Shown in pieces: positions 8,251-15,934 of a stretch of 64,000 bases of DNA. The translations under genes and the position numbers were made by a program. Numbering within the stretch: the first letter of the stretch is position 1; every line of letters starts with the position of its first letter. This DNA is from Acidobacteriota bacterium (GTDB taxonomy: Bacteria > Acidobacteriota > Terriglobia > Bryobacterales > UBA6623), in the NCBI GenBank assembly GCA_027592785.1, contig JAQCLD010000004.1, positions 1-64,000 on the forward strand, written 5' to 3'. A model generated the notes under the pieces. That model was not told the DNA's origin and did not search any database. It worked only from the letters and a program-made list of their open reading frames with translations.

Positions 8251-9933
8251 ATGGCGCCGTCGATTTGTGTGATTGCGGCCGGAGGGCTGACGCCGGACCT
8301 TGGCGATCAGACGCTGCAGGACTATCAAGTGCTGTGTGCGCGGACGGAGGCGGAGGCGCTGGCTGGCAGCGCGGCGGAGGCATTCCTTTGGCTCACCTCG
8401 GCGGGGAAGCTGGCGCCGCAGGCGCTGGAAGAGTGTCTGTGGGCTTTGCAGTCGGCGGATTGGGCAACTTGGGAGGACACCGGAGCCGCTCCCGCGCCGT
8501 CGATGCGCGATGTCGCTGGGCCGTTGGGAGTATCGCGGCGGGCGCTGGAATGGGCCGAGCCAAAGCCTGGCGGAACGGTAAAGCGTTTGCCGTGGCGCTG
8601 CATCACGGGGCCCGCGGAGCGTCATGCGCAAGAAAGCATTCCGGCTAACGGCCTGTTGCAAACGCATCGCGCGGAGAGAAGCGGTCATTGGCTGGGTCGT
8701 CTGGTCGCCCGTCTGCAGAACGCCGACCTGTTCTGGAAGCAGTACGTCAATCGCAGGATGGGCAGAGTGATGTTCGATTTATCGGGCTATACGAGACTTG
8801 AAGATGGGGCCGCGTACGCGAATGGACTGCTGTTGAGGCCGCTGCGTTACGCGGTCGTCGAGAAGCGGGACAGGCGGCGGGTTGCGGTGGTTGTCGGCAG
8901 CCTCGGCGAAGGAGAAGCGCAGCGGGCGCTGTTGGGTGTGGTCGCGGCGATGGATCGCAATCACACCGAGGTGATCGTGATCGCGGAAACGAGTTTGGAG
9001 AAGCGTTGGAAGCAGCGTTGGTTGGAATGCTCCGACTTCGTGTTTGAGGCAGGAGCGATGACCGAGCGGGAGGAACTGGAACGCTTAATTCTGTCCATGG
9101 TGCTGAACTGGAAGATCGACGCGATGCTTGTGGCCGAGGCCCGCGCAGCTTACCGGGCTCTTCCGGCGATCAAGGAGCTCATGCCTGGTCTGCGCATCGC
9201 GGATGTTGTCGCAGACCTCGATGCACTTGATCTAGCAGACAGCACCATCGACAGTGTGGATTACCGGCTGGCGAGGTCCCAGACTGTAGAAAAGGGATTG
9301 GAAGGCCTGGCCCTGGGCCGGCAGCAAGTACGCCGGGTTCCGTATGGGGTCGATCTTGCTGACGGCAATGGCGATCTGGGAGCGACGATTGCTATCGGTT
9401 TCCGAGGCAGGTTAGATCAAGCGAACGGGGCCCATTTGCTGTCGGCTTTTGCGGGCGAGTTAGAGCGGCTGAGGCCAGCTGCGCAGACGACCTGGGTGAT
9501 CGCCGGCAGCGGTCCCTTGGAGTCGCGGCTGCGCCGGGCATTCGCCGGCCGGAATGCAACTTTCGTGGGCGACAGGGATCCCGCTGTGGATCTGCTGGTT
9601 GTCCTGTCGGAGGGTTCGGCCGGTGACCGGGCATCATTGGAGGCCCTCCGTAGGGGTACGCCGGTCTTGGCATTCCATACCGATAGCCGCGCGGAAATTG
9701 TTGCCGACGGATGCGGCATTCTGGTCACCGGAGGTCTCGACGGCGAGTTGCGAGCCGCCAGGGCTGCGGCCGATCTACTCCAAGACAGACAAGCGTTTGA
9801 GGCGATGCCCGCAGCGGCGCAGCGGCACGTGGCGCAAGATTATTCGACTGCGAATGAGTCCGCGGCAGGCCGGGCATTTCTTGACGAGTTTTTGGCAGAC
9901 GTTGGCGGCAAGATACAATCAGGAAACTCGTGA
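8251..9933 (+). CDS. Glycosyltransferase, GT4-like C-terminal domain
   Basis: The C-terminal third has a GT-B fold: IAIGFRGRLDQANGAHLL starts the nucleotide-sugar domain, followed by WVIAGSGPLESRLRRAF and the EALRRGTPVLAF region, where a glutamate usually contacts the donor. The N-terminal 200 residues resemble a degenerate sugar-transferase or scaffold region rather than a complete GT2 domain. ATG 8251 is chosen over the TTG at 8230 because the sequence from MAPSICV begins a normal beta strand. The stop overlaps the next gene by GTGA. Donor and acceptor are unknown; a cell-surface glycan role is likely. Confidence 0.7.
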   Translation: MAPSICVIAAGGLTPDLGDQTLQDYQVLCARTEAEALAGSAAEAFLWLTSAGKLAPQALEECLWALQSADWATWEDTGAAPAPSMRDVAGPLGVSRRALEWAEPKPGGTVKRLPWRCITGPAERHAQESIPANGLLQTHRAERSGHWLGRLVARLQNADLFWKQYVNRRMGRVMFDLSGYTRLEDGAAYANGLLLRPLRYAVVEKRDRRRVAVVVGSLGEGEAQRALLGVVAAMDRNHTEVIVIAETSLEKRWKQRWLECSDFVFEAGAMTEREELERLILSMVLNWKIDAMLVAEARAAYRALPAIKELMPGLRIADVVADLDALDLADSTIDSVDYRLARSQTVEKGLEGLALGRQQVRRVPYGVDLADGNGDLGATIAIGFRGRLDQANGAHLLSAFAGELERLRPAAQTTWVIAGSGPLESRLRRAFAGRNATFVGDRDPAVDLLVVLSEGSAGDRASLEALRRGTPVLAFHTDSRAEIVADGCGILVTGGLDGELRAARAAADLLQDRQAFEAMPAAAQRHVAQDYSTANESAAGRAFLDEFLADVGGKIQSGNS

Positions 9934-10955
9934 GGATTTGTTGCAGGCTCCTGCTCTTCGCGCTCATCGCGCTGAGTTCCATCGGCTTTGGACAGACGCC
10001 TCCAGGTCTGGCGAACCTCGCCGACGATTCGGTGGGGATGTCGCCCGCGCGCGATTGGACCAAGCTGGGCATTCGCACCTGGGAGATTCGCAACCTGGAG
10101 CGCACCGAGCGCGGCGGCGGCGTTGAGGCCTACAACATCGCCTATAAGTCGGGAGATTACAGCATCACGGGATTTCTGGCGCGGCCGATCGTTCGCTACA
10201 ACCCGGACGGTCAACCGGCAGCTCTATACCCGGCCGTCATTCTGAATCATGACGGCCGGCAGGGCGTCACGCGGGCGTGGCGCGAGACGGCCTTAGAATT
10301 TGCGAGGCGAGGTTACGTGGTTGCGGCATCGTCATTCCGCGGACAACAAGGACTGGAGGGTGGTTCCCAGGGTCGCTTTGAATTCGCTAAGGGCGAGGTC
10401 GTCGACTTTCTGCAATTGACCCAGTTAGTAAGGAAGTTGGACTATGTGGATCCGCAGCGAATGGTTGTGATCGGCGAGGGGCATGGAGCTTCGGTGACAG
10501 CGGCGGGAATCGGGCGTTCCAATATCTTTCGCGCTGCGGTGGTCATTTCGCCGACACTGTTTTCCGCCTCGCCGGAATACGGTTACGCGGGACTCCAAAG
10601 GCTCAGGCAAGTCTCCAGCGATATGCTGGGCGGAAGCATCTCGGAAAGCGCTCTGGTGCGAGAGCTGAAGGCGCGCGAAGCGTTCACCAACATCGGCAAT
10701 CTGCGAACTCCGGTATTGGTGATTGCCACAGGATCAGACCCGGACTTGGCGACAACGTTGCGCTGGGTGGATACGTTGCGCACGAAAGGCGTCGAGCAGC
10801 AGTTGTTGCGTTATCCATCGATGTTTTCCGGCTTCGTTACCGCAACGGACAACGGAATACGTCCGCCGGATTGGCGCGAGAATCGAGACAACGCCTGGGA
10901 GAATATTTTCCAGTGGGTCGAGCATTACGCGCCTAAATCTCCGTTGCTTAAGTAG
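9930..10955 (+). CDS. Secreted alpha/beta-hydrolase-fold protein lacking canonical catalytic residues
   Basis: A signal peptide (MRICCRLLLFALIALSSIGFG) leads into a prolyl-oligopeptidase or dienelactone-hydrolase-like fold. The oxyanion strand is PAVILNHDGRQGV and the nucleophile-elbow position reads VIGEGHGAS, where GxSxG is expected. The serine is replaced by glycine. The C-terminal strand RTPVLVIATGSDPDLA keeps an acid, but the expected histidine loop (usually YPGxxHGF) is RYPSMFSGFVT. Nucleophile and histidine are therefore both missing, and the protein is probably a binding or regulatory pseudo-enzyme. GTG 9930 overlaps the glycosyltransferase stop, suggesting a shared extracytoplasmic task. 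The next gene begins 3 bases downstream. Confidence 0.75.
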   Translation: MRICCRLLLFALIALSSIGFGQTPPGLANLADDSVGMSPARDWTKLGIRTWEIRNLERTERGGGVEAYNIAYKSGDYSITGFLARPIVRYNPDGQPAALYPAVILNHDGRQGVTRAWRETALEFARRGYVVAASSFRGQQGLEGGSQGRFEFAKGEVVDFLQLTQLVRKLDYVDPQRMVVIGEGHGASVTAAGIGRSNIFRAAVVISPTLFSASPEYGYAGLQRLRQVSSDMLGGSISESALVRELKAREAFTNIGNLRTPVLVIATGSDPDLATTLRWVDTLRTKGVEQQLLRYPSMFSGFVTATDNGIRPPDWRENRDNAWENIFQWVEHYAPKSPLLK

Positions 10956-10958
10956 CAC

Positions 10959-12026
10959 GTGGGCGATTCCTCCAATTTTGCGGATCAGCTGAAAGCGGAG
11001 CCTCTTCGATGGGCGCTGATCGCAGATGACTTGACCGGAGCGGCTGACGCTGCCGTCGAATTCTGCGAGGCCGGGTTCAGTGTGAGTGTTAGCCTGACGG
11101 AAGATTCCGTTCGAGGGTCCGACGCGGAGATTTGCGCGATCACCAGCGAGTCGCGCGAACTGGATGAAGGCGCGGCTAGAGAATCAATAAGACGATGGGC
11201 GACGATTCTGCGCCGAGCTGGAAGGCGGGTCGTCTTCATGAAAGTCGACTCGATGCTGCGCGGCAATGGCGCGGCGGAGACGGTGGAACTGGTTCACAGT
11301 TTCGATTTTGCGCGCGCCGTGCTGTGCCCGGCGCTGCCTCGGCTGGGCCGTATTTGCCGGGACGGATATCTACGAACCCAAGACGATAGGGATGTACTCT
11401 TGCCGACGGATCAGGCCCTGGTGACCCCTGATGCGGAAACTGATGAGGACCTAGCGCGGATCGCGGCCGGGATTTTGGCGGCGGAAGAAGCTCTATTGCC
11501 TGCCGGCTCCTCCGGCTTGGCCAGGCCTTGGGCCAGGGAGTTGGCTCGCTTACGGGGGCGGAGCGCGCGCAAGCCGCAGCCGCCGGTCGCTGATCGTCCC
11601 ACCCTCTGTGTAATCGGTTCGGTGCATGCAAGATCGTTGGAGCAGATGGCGCATGCGGTCTCCATCGGAGCGCTAGAACAGGTCGACGCGAATCGGCTAG
11701 GCAGCGGGACTGCCGAGCGCTCCCAACTGTTGAGAGCGACGATCGGCGCGATCCCAGACGGTTGGGCGGAGCAACTTTGCAACGCCATCGCCTCCGGCAG
11801 ATTCGGTTCGCTGGTGTTGAGCGGCGGATCGACGGCTGGCTTGGTCTTCGATGCATTGGGAGTCCAAGCGTTCGATATCGGCGGCTCGACGACGGCGGGG
11901 GCGCCTTGGGGAACGATACGAGGGAGAATAGGAGATGGCCTCACGGTCGTCACCAAGTCGGGAGCTTTTGGAGATCCTGACGAACTGGCGCGAATCGTGC
12001 AGTCCTTGAATCGAGAGGGCGCTTAG
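10959..12026 (+). CDS. Four-carbon acid sugar kinase family protein (DUF1537)
   Basis: The protein matches the DUF1537 sugar-acid kinase family. The N-terminal substrate domain shows WALIADDLTGAADAAVEF and FMKVDSMLRGNGAAE. The C-terminal nucleotide-binding domain has LVLSGGSTAGLVFDALG and a GAPWGTIRG...VTKSGAFGDPD ending, the GGSK/KSGGFG-type signature. Characterised members phosphorylate D-threonate, D-erythronate or L-threonate at the 4-position. Its partner downstream is a PdxA-like dehydrogenase, separated by 4 bases. In the known D-threonate route (DtnK then PdxA2) this pair suffices to give dihydroxyacetone phosphate and CO2. Start is GTG 10959. At 355 residues it is somewhat short for the family (about 420). 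Confidence 0.85.
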   Translation: MGDSSNFADQLKAEPLRWALIADDLTGAADAAVEFCEAGFSVSVSLTEDSVRGSDAEICAITSESRELDEGAARESIRRWATILRRAGRRVVFMKVDSMLRGNGAAETVELVHSFDFARAVLCPALPRLGRICRDGYLRTQDDRDVLLPTDQALVTPDAETDEDLARIAAGILAAEEALLPAGSSGLARPWARELARLRGRSARKPQPPVADRPTLCVIGSVHARSLEQMAHAVSIGALEQVDANRLGSGTAERSQLLRATIGAIPDGWAEQLCNAIASGRFGSLVLSGGSTAGLVFDALGVQAFDIGGSTTAGAPWGTIRGRIGDGLTVVTKSGAFGDPDELARIVQSLNREGA

Positions 12027-12030
12027 AGTT

Positions 12031-12981
12031 ATGAAGCCGAATATTGTGGTCACGATTGGAGATCCAGCAGGAGTTGGACCGGAGGTCACCCTGAAGGCAC
12101 TCGAGGATCAAGAGATTCGCGAGTTGGCCAACTGGCGAATCATCGGCGACGCAGGAGTGTTGCACTCCACCGCGCTGGCGCTGGGTCTAGGGGCCGTTAG
12201 CGTTCCGATCATCGACCTGGGCTTGCTGAACGGACACGAAGTGCGCATCGGCGAACTGTCGGCGGATTGCGGCCGGGCGGCAGTTGGCTACGTTAAACAC
12301 GCGGCCGAACTATGCGTTTCCGGAGAAGCGGACGCGATGGTGACGGCGCCTCTGAACAAGGAGTCCGTCTCGCTGGGCGGCATGAAGTTTTCGGGCCACA
12401 CGGAATACATCGCCGAGGTGACTCAGGCCAAGGAATCACGAATGCTGCTGGTGAGTAAGCGGCTGCGGGTCGTTCACGTCACCACTCATGTGCCGCTGCG
12501 CAAAGCCTGTGATTCCACGCAGGAACGCATACTGCGGACGATCGAACTGGGCGAAGAAGCGCTGCAGTGGATGGGAACTCCGCAGCGGCGCATAGCAGTT
12601 TGCGGATTGAACCCGCACGCGGGCGAACACGGACTATTCGGGACTGAGGATGAAACGACGATCGCCCCGGCCATCGCTCAGGCGCGCGCCAAGGGCATTG
12701 ACTGCTACGGCCCGATGCCGGCGGATACAGTCTTCCTCAAGGCTTTTCGGGGAGAGTTCGAATTGGTCGTGGCGATGTATCACGACCAGGGACACATCCC
12801 CATCAAGCTGGTCGACTTCGAGGCGACGGTCAACGTCTCAATCGGCCTGCCAATTATCCGCACTTCGGTTGACCACGGAACGGCGTTCGATATTGCCGGG
12901 AAGGGAGTCGCGGACGAGACGAACATGAAGGCGGCGATGCGGCTCGCCTCGGTCATGGCGGCCAATCGCGTGGCTGCCTAG
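12031..12981 (+). CDS. pdxA: 4-phospho-acid dehydrogenase, PdxA/PdxA2 family
   Basis: This is a PdxA-fold NAD-dependent dehydrogenase/decarboxylase of 316 residues. Signatures are IGDPAGVGPEVTLKAL at the start, the substrate loop APLNKESV...FSGHTEYIAE, metal-binding histidines in LNPHAGEHGLFG and MYHDQGHIPIKL, and SVDHGTAFDIAGKG near the end. Classical PdxA oxidises 4-phosphohydroxythreonine in vitamin B6 synthesis; PdxA2 paralogues use 4-phospho-D-threonate or -erythronate. Its place directly after a DUF1537 kinase favours the PdxA2 role, but sequence alone does not rule out B6 synthesis. The TAG stop shares a CTAG with the stop of the small gene on the other strand. Confidence 0.88.
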   Translation: MKPNIVVTIGDPAGVGPEVTLKALEDQEIRELANWRIIGDAGVLHSTALALGLGAVSVPIIDLGLLNGHEVRIGELSADCGRAAVGYVKHAAELCVSGEADAMVTAPLNKESVSLGGMKFSGHTEYIAEVTQAKESRMLLVSKRLRVVHVTTHVPLRKACDSTQERILRTIELGEEALQWMGTPQRRIAVCGLNPHAGEHGLFGTEDETTIAPAIAQARAKGIDCYGPMPADTVFLKAFRGEFELVVAMYHDQGHIPIKLVDFEATVNVSIGLPIIRTSVDHGTAFDIAGKGVADETNMKAAMRLASVMAANRVAA

Positions 12982-13154
12982 TCCGACTCGGGAGTGCGCG
13001 CGGCAATTTCGAGACGATCGCGGATCGCTTGCTCCTGACGGGTCAGTTTGCGCTTGTCCTTCATCGGACCCGCGGACGAACGAGCGCCGGCGCGGGCGAC
13101 AAGGTTACGCTTGGCCAGCGTGGTGGGCTTGCGCTGCTTCTTCTTGCCAGGCAC
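12978..13154 (-). CDS. Small basic protein, 58 residues, unknown function
   Basis: This open frame is too short for the track. It reads VPGKKKQRKPTTLAKRNL at the start and ends with KLTRQEQAIRDRLEIAARTPESD. It is rich in Lys and Arg in the first half, with an amphipathic acidic/basic helix at the end, and its third codon positions are GC-rich as in neighbouring genes. It starts at GTG 13154 and ends in a CTAG shared with the pdxA stop, the same arrangement seen at two real convergent gene pairs in this window. The region holds no competing plus-strand gene, since moaDE begins at 13230. I do not recognise a family; a nucleic-acid-binding role would be a guess. Confidence 0.5.
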   Translation of the reverse strand: MPGKKKQRKPTTLAKRNLVARAGARSSAGPMKDKRKLTRQEQAIRDRLEIAARTPESD

Positions 13155-13229
13155 CTACTTATTATTGTGCGGCTTGAAGTAGGCTTTTGCCAGGGCGATG
13201 CCGCGTTACGATTAGACAGGCGCCCCTGC

Positions 13230-13964
13230 ATGCGAATCCAAGTACTATTTTTCGGTCAGTTGAAGGACGCCGTAGGACGCTCGACGGACGAGATCGATCT
13301 GCCTGCTGGATCTTCGGTGGGAACCGTTTTCGAATATTACGCGTCCCAGTACCCGAAGCTACGAGAGATGGCTGCTTCGATCGCTATCGCCAGAAATCAT
13401 GAGTTCGCCGGCCGCGGCGTCGCTTTGGCTGACGGTGACGAGGTGGCCTTAATGCCCCCGGTGAGCGGAGGATCGGATGCTGACGTGGAGTGGATCGTGT
13501 GCACGACTGACGACGTAGGGTTCTATGCGGTAACCGACAACCCGATCGATTCGCGCGCCCTGGTTCAAATACTGCAAGCGGACGACGACGGAGCGGTGAT
13601 CATCTTTGAAGGCGTCGTGCGCAATCACACCGGCAGCCGCAAGACACTGTACCTGGACTATGAAGGGTACCCGCCGTTGGCTGTGAAGACGATGCAGCAG
13701 ATCGGGCGAGAACTCCGCGGGAAGCACGATATCCATCGGGTCGGGATTATCCACCGCATCGGACGCCTGGAACTGCAGGAGGCGAGCGTGTCGATCGTGG
13801 TCACTTCGGCTCATCGCCAGGCTGCGTATGACGCCAGCCTGGAGGCGATCAACCGCTTGAAGAAACTGGCGCCGATTTGGAAGAAGGAACACTTTGAAGA
13901 CGGGGAAGTTTGGGTTGAGGGCTCCTGGGACGAAGGAGTTCCGATGCCTGGAGCGCCCGAGTGA
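13230..13964 (+). CDS. MoaD-MoaE fusion, molybdopterin synthase
   Basis: Residues 1-82 are MoaD (ubiquitin-like: MRIQVLFFGQLKDAVG to ALMPPVSGG) and residues 90-244 are MoaE (FYAVTDNPIDSRALVQ, the GAVIIFEGVVRNHTGSR segment, and the active-site lysines in KKLAPIWKKEHFEDGEVWVEG). Together they convert precursor Z to molybdopterin. MoaD must carry a C-terminal Gly-Gly thiocarboxylate, but here the GG is internal. In the mycobacterial fusion MoaX, cleavage after this glycine releases MoaD, and the same is likely here. ATG 13230 is chosen because MoaD begins there; the track's extension to 13029 is antisense to the small gene. The stop overlaps the next gene by GTGA. A Moco enzyme (MsrP) is encoded at 58243. 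Confidence 0.93.
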   Translation: MRIQVLFFGQLKDAVGRSTDEIDLPAGSSVGTVFEYYASQYPKLREMAASIAIARNHEFAGRGVALADGDEVALMPPVSGGSDADVEWIVCTTDDVGFYAVTDNPIDSRALVQILQADDDGAVIIFEGVVRNHTGSRKTLYLDYEGYPPLAVKTMQQIGRELRGKHDIHRVGIIHRIGRLELQEASVSIVVTSAHRQAAYDASLEAINRLKKLAPIWKKEHFEDGEVWVEGSWDEGVPMPGAPE

Positions 13965-14968
13965 TTGCACTGCGCCGCAGCTGTTTGTTGTTCGTCTGCC
14001 TGGCATCCACGCTCGGGGCACAGGGTGGGACCGTGTTCCGTTCGGAAGTCAGTCTGGTTAACGTGACGGCAACCGTGCGCGACGCTAACGGCGGGGTGAT
14101 CGGCGGTTTGGATGTGGAAAACTTCCGCATTGTCGACGGCAGCGAGGAGCAGAAGATTGTCGTTTTCGAACGCCAAACGGATCGTCCCTTGTCGGTGATG
14201 TTGCTGGTGGACGCGAGTCTGTCGGCGGCGGTGGAGTTGGAGTTCGAGCGCGTATCGGCCAAGCGATTTTTGGCGAATCTATTTGGAGCCGGTTCGCACG
14301 AAGGCGATCGCTTGGGAGTGATGAAGTTTTCAGAGGGCGTCGACCTGCTGGCTCCGCTCACGCGCCGTGCCAAAGTGATTGAGCGCGCCTTGGATCGCAT
14401 CCGCCCCGAGAGCGGCACATCGCTTTACGACGGTGTTTTGCTGGCTTCTGAGCAGTTACAGAAGAGAAGAGGGCGGCGGGTCCTCATCATTCTGACCGAC
14501 GGCGGCGACACGACCAGTTATTCCACTTTCCGGCAAGCGATTGAAGCGGCCCAGAGCGCGGACGTGGTGATCTACAGCGTGATCGTGCAACCGGTAAAGG
14601 CCGATGCGGGAAGGAACACCGGCGGTGAGCACACTCTTTATCTGTTTGCGCAGGGTACGGGCGGCAAGGCCTTCGTCGAGTACGGTGAGGCAGGCTTGAA
14701 CCGAGTATTTAGCGAGATTCTAGAGAATCTGCGGACGCAATACCTGCTCGGCTATTACCAACCGGCGCATGACGATACGCGAACCCGATATCGTGACATA
14801 CAGGTGACGGTCGATCTGCCTGACGCGACGGTATTGGCGAGATCGGGATATTACGTCCCCGAAGAGCGCAAGCTGTTGCCGGAGTCGGTCCCGCCGCAAC
14901 GTATCGACTCGGAGCGACGGCCGAATGGCCGCTGGCGCCAAGCAACACCGGCCGAAGCGGCCAAGTAA
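13961..14968 (+). CDS. VWFA-related protein of the acidobacterial type (TIGR03436)
   Basis: An N-terminal signal peptide (LLFVCLASTLGAQG) is followed by an immunoglobulin-like lead-in (VSLVNVTATVRDANGGVIGGL) and a von Willebrand A domain at about residues 75-290. The MIDAS motif DASLS is present in LMLLVDASLSAAV, with the T and D positions in SGTSLYDG and ILTDGGDTT. The C-terminal RTQYLLGYYQP segment and the DLENFRI-like opening are characteristic of a family greatly expanded in Acidobacteria. It is probably secreted and metal-binding; ligand unknown. GTG 13961 overlaps the moaDE stop. Confidence 0.9.
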   Translation: MIALRRSCLLFVCLASTLGAQGGTVFRSEVSLVNVTATVRDANGGVIGGLDVENFRIVDGSEEQKIVVFERQTDRPLSVMLLVDASLSAAVELEFERVSAKRFLANLFGAGSHEGDRLGVMKFSEGVDLLAPLTRRAKVIERALDRIRPESGTSLYDGVLLASEQLQKRRGRRVLIILTDGGDTTSYSTFRQAIEAAQSADVVIYSVIVQPVKADAGRNTGGEHTLYLFAQGTGGKAFVEYGEAGLNRVFSEILENLRTQYLLGYYQPAHDDTRTRYRDIQVTVDLPDATVLARSGYYVPEERKLLPESVPPQRIDSERRPNGRWRQATPAEAAK

Positions 14969-14996
14969 CCAGTACGAGAAAGGTATACAACTTTAC

Positions 14997-15830
14997 ATGA
15001 CGAACGTGGACTATTTGTCGGCGGCGACGGAAATCGCCCGCGAGGCAGGGCAGATTCTCAGGAATTTCTCGGACCGCAGCGTTGCTGTGGAATACAAGGG
15101 GGCATTCGACTTGGTGACGGTTGCGGACCGGACCTCAGAAGAGCTGGTCATTCGCCGTCTCCGGGAGCGTTTCCCGAGCCATTCGATCATCGGCGAGGAA
15201 GGCGGCCGCGTCGATAACGGTTCCGAATACGTTTGGCATATCGATCCATTGGACGGGACCACCAATTTCGCGCATGGTTATCCATGGTTTGCGGTGAGTA
15301 TTGGGCTCGAGCGCAATGGAGAAGGAATCGCCGGGGTCGTCTACAACCCAATTACCGAGGAATTTTACGCCGCAGAGAAGGGAGCAGGCGCTTACCTCAA
15401 TAACCGGCGGATCTCTGTGTCGCCGATTGACACGCTGGAGAACGGACTTTTCGCCACTGGCTTTCCGGCTTCAAAACGCAAGGAAAACGTGAACGTCTAC
15501 TATTTCCACCAGTTCTCGGTGTTGACTCACGGCTGTCGCCGGGCCGGCTCCGCGGCTTTGGACCTCTGCTCGGTCGCCAGCGGGCGATTTGAGGGATTTT
15601 GGGAGTTCGGGCTCAAGTCCTGGGACGTATCTGCCGGATTGGTGATCGTGACCGAGGCCGGCGGCAAGTTTAGCGATATGCGCGGCGGGGCATATCGCTC
15701 CGGGGATGCGGATATGTTCGCCTCAAACGGCAAGGTTCACGAAGAGGCGCTCAACCTTTTTGCGCGCATCCGGCGCGGCGACATGGCGGCCGCTATCCCA
15801 GCAGTCCCTTCAACTGAGCCCCGCGCCTAA
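14997..15830 (+). CDS. Inositol monophosphatase family protein
   Basis: All metal-binding signatures of the family are visible: the glutamate pair in SIIGEEGG, DPLDGTTNFAHGYPWF, and the C-terminal WDVSAGLVIVTEAGG. It should hydrolyse inositol-1-phosphate or a related sugar phosphate (3'-phosphoadenosine 5'-phosphate in CysQ-like relatives). The fold covers 277 residues, the usual length. ATG 14997 is preferred to the track start at 14925 because it begins the family sequence (VDYLSAATEIAREAG), follows GAGAAAGG, and avoids overlapping the VWA gene. Confidence 0.9.
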   Translation: MTNVDYLSAATEIAREAGQILRNFSDRSVAVEYKGAFDLVTVADRTSEELVIRRLRERFPSHSIIGEEGGRVDNGSEYVWHIDPLDGTTNFAHGYPWFAVSIGLERNGEGIAGVVYNPITEEFYAAEKGAGAYLNNRRISVSPIDTLENGLFATGFPASKRKENVNVYYFHQFSVLTHGCRRAGSAALDLCSVASGRFEGFWEFGLKSWDVSAGLVIVTEAGGKFSDMRGGAYRSGDADMFASNGKVHEEALNLFARIRRGDMAAAIPAVPSTEPRA

Positions 15831-15934
15831 GCCGCTTCCTTGCGGCGCACTAGGCACGGTGCTAGGCTGTGAGATCTGGGCGATTTTCGCCTCCCGTCTT
15901 CTTCAGAGAAAAGGCCGAGGGAGTTTGTACGTTT

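Noticed and set aside
12031-12981. PdxA as proof of vitamin B6 synthesis
   Set aside because: The adjacent DUF1537 kinase favours a sugar-acid role; no pdxJ or other B6 gene is in the window.
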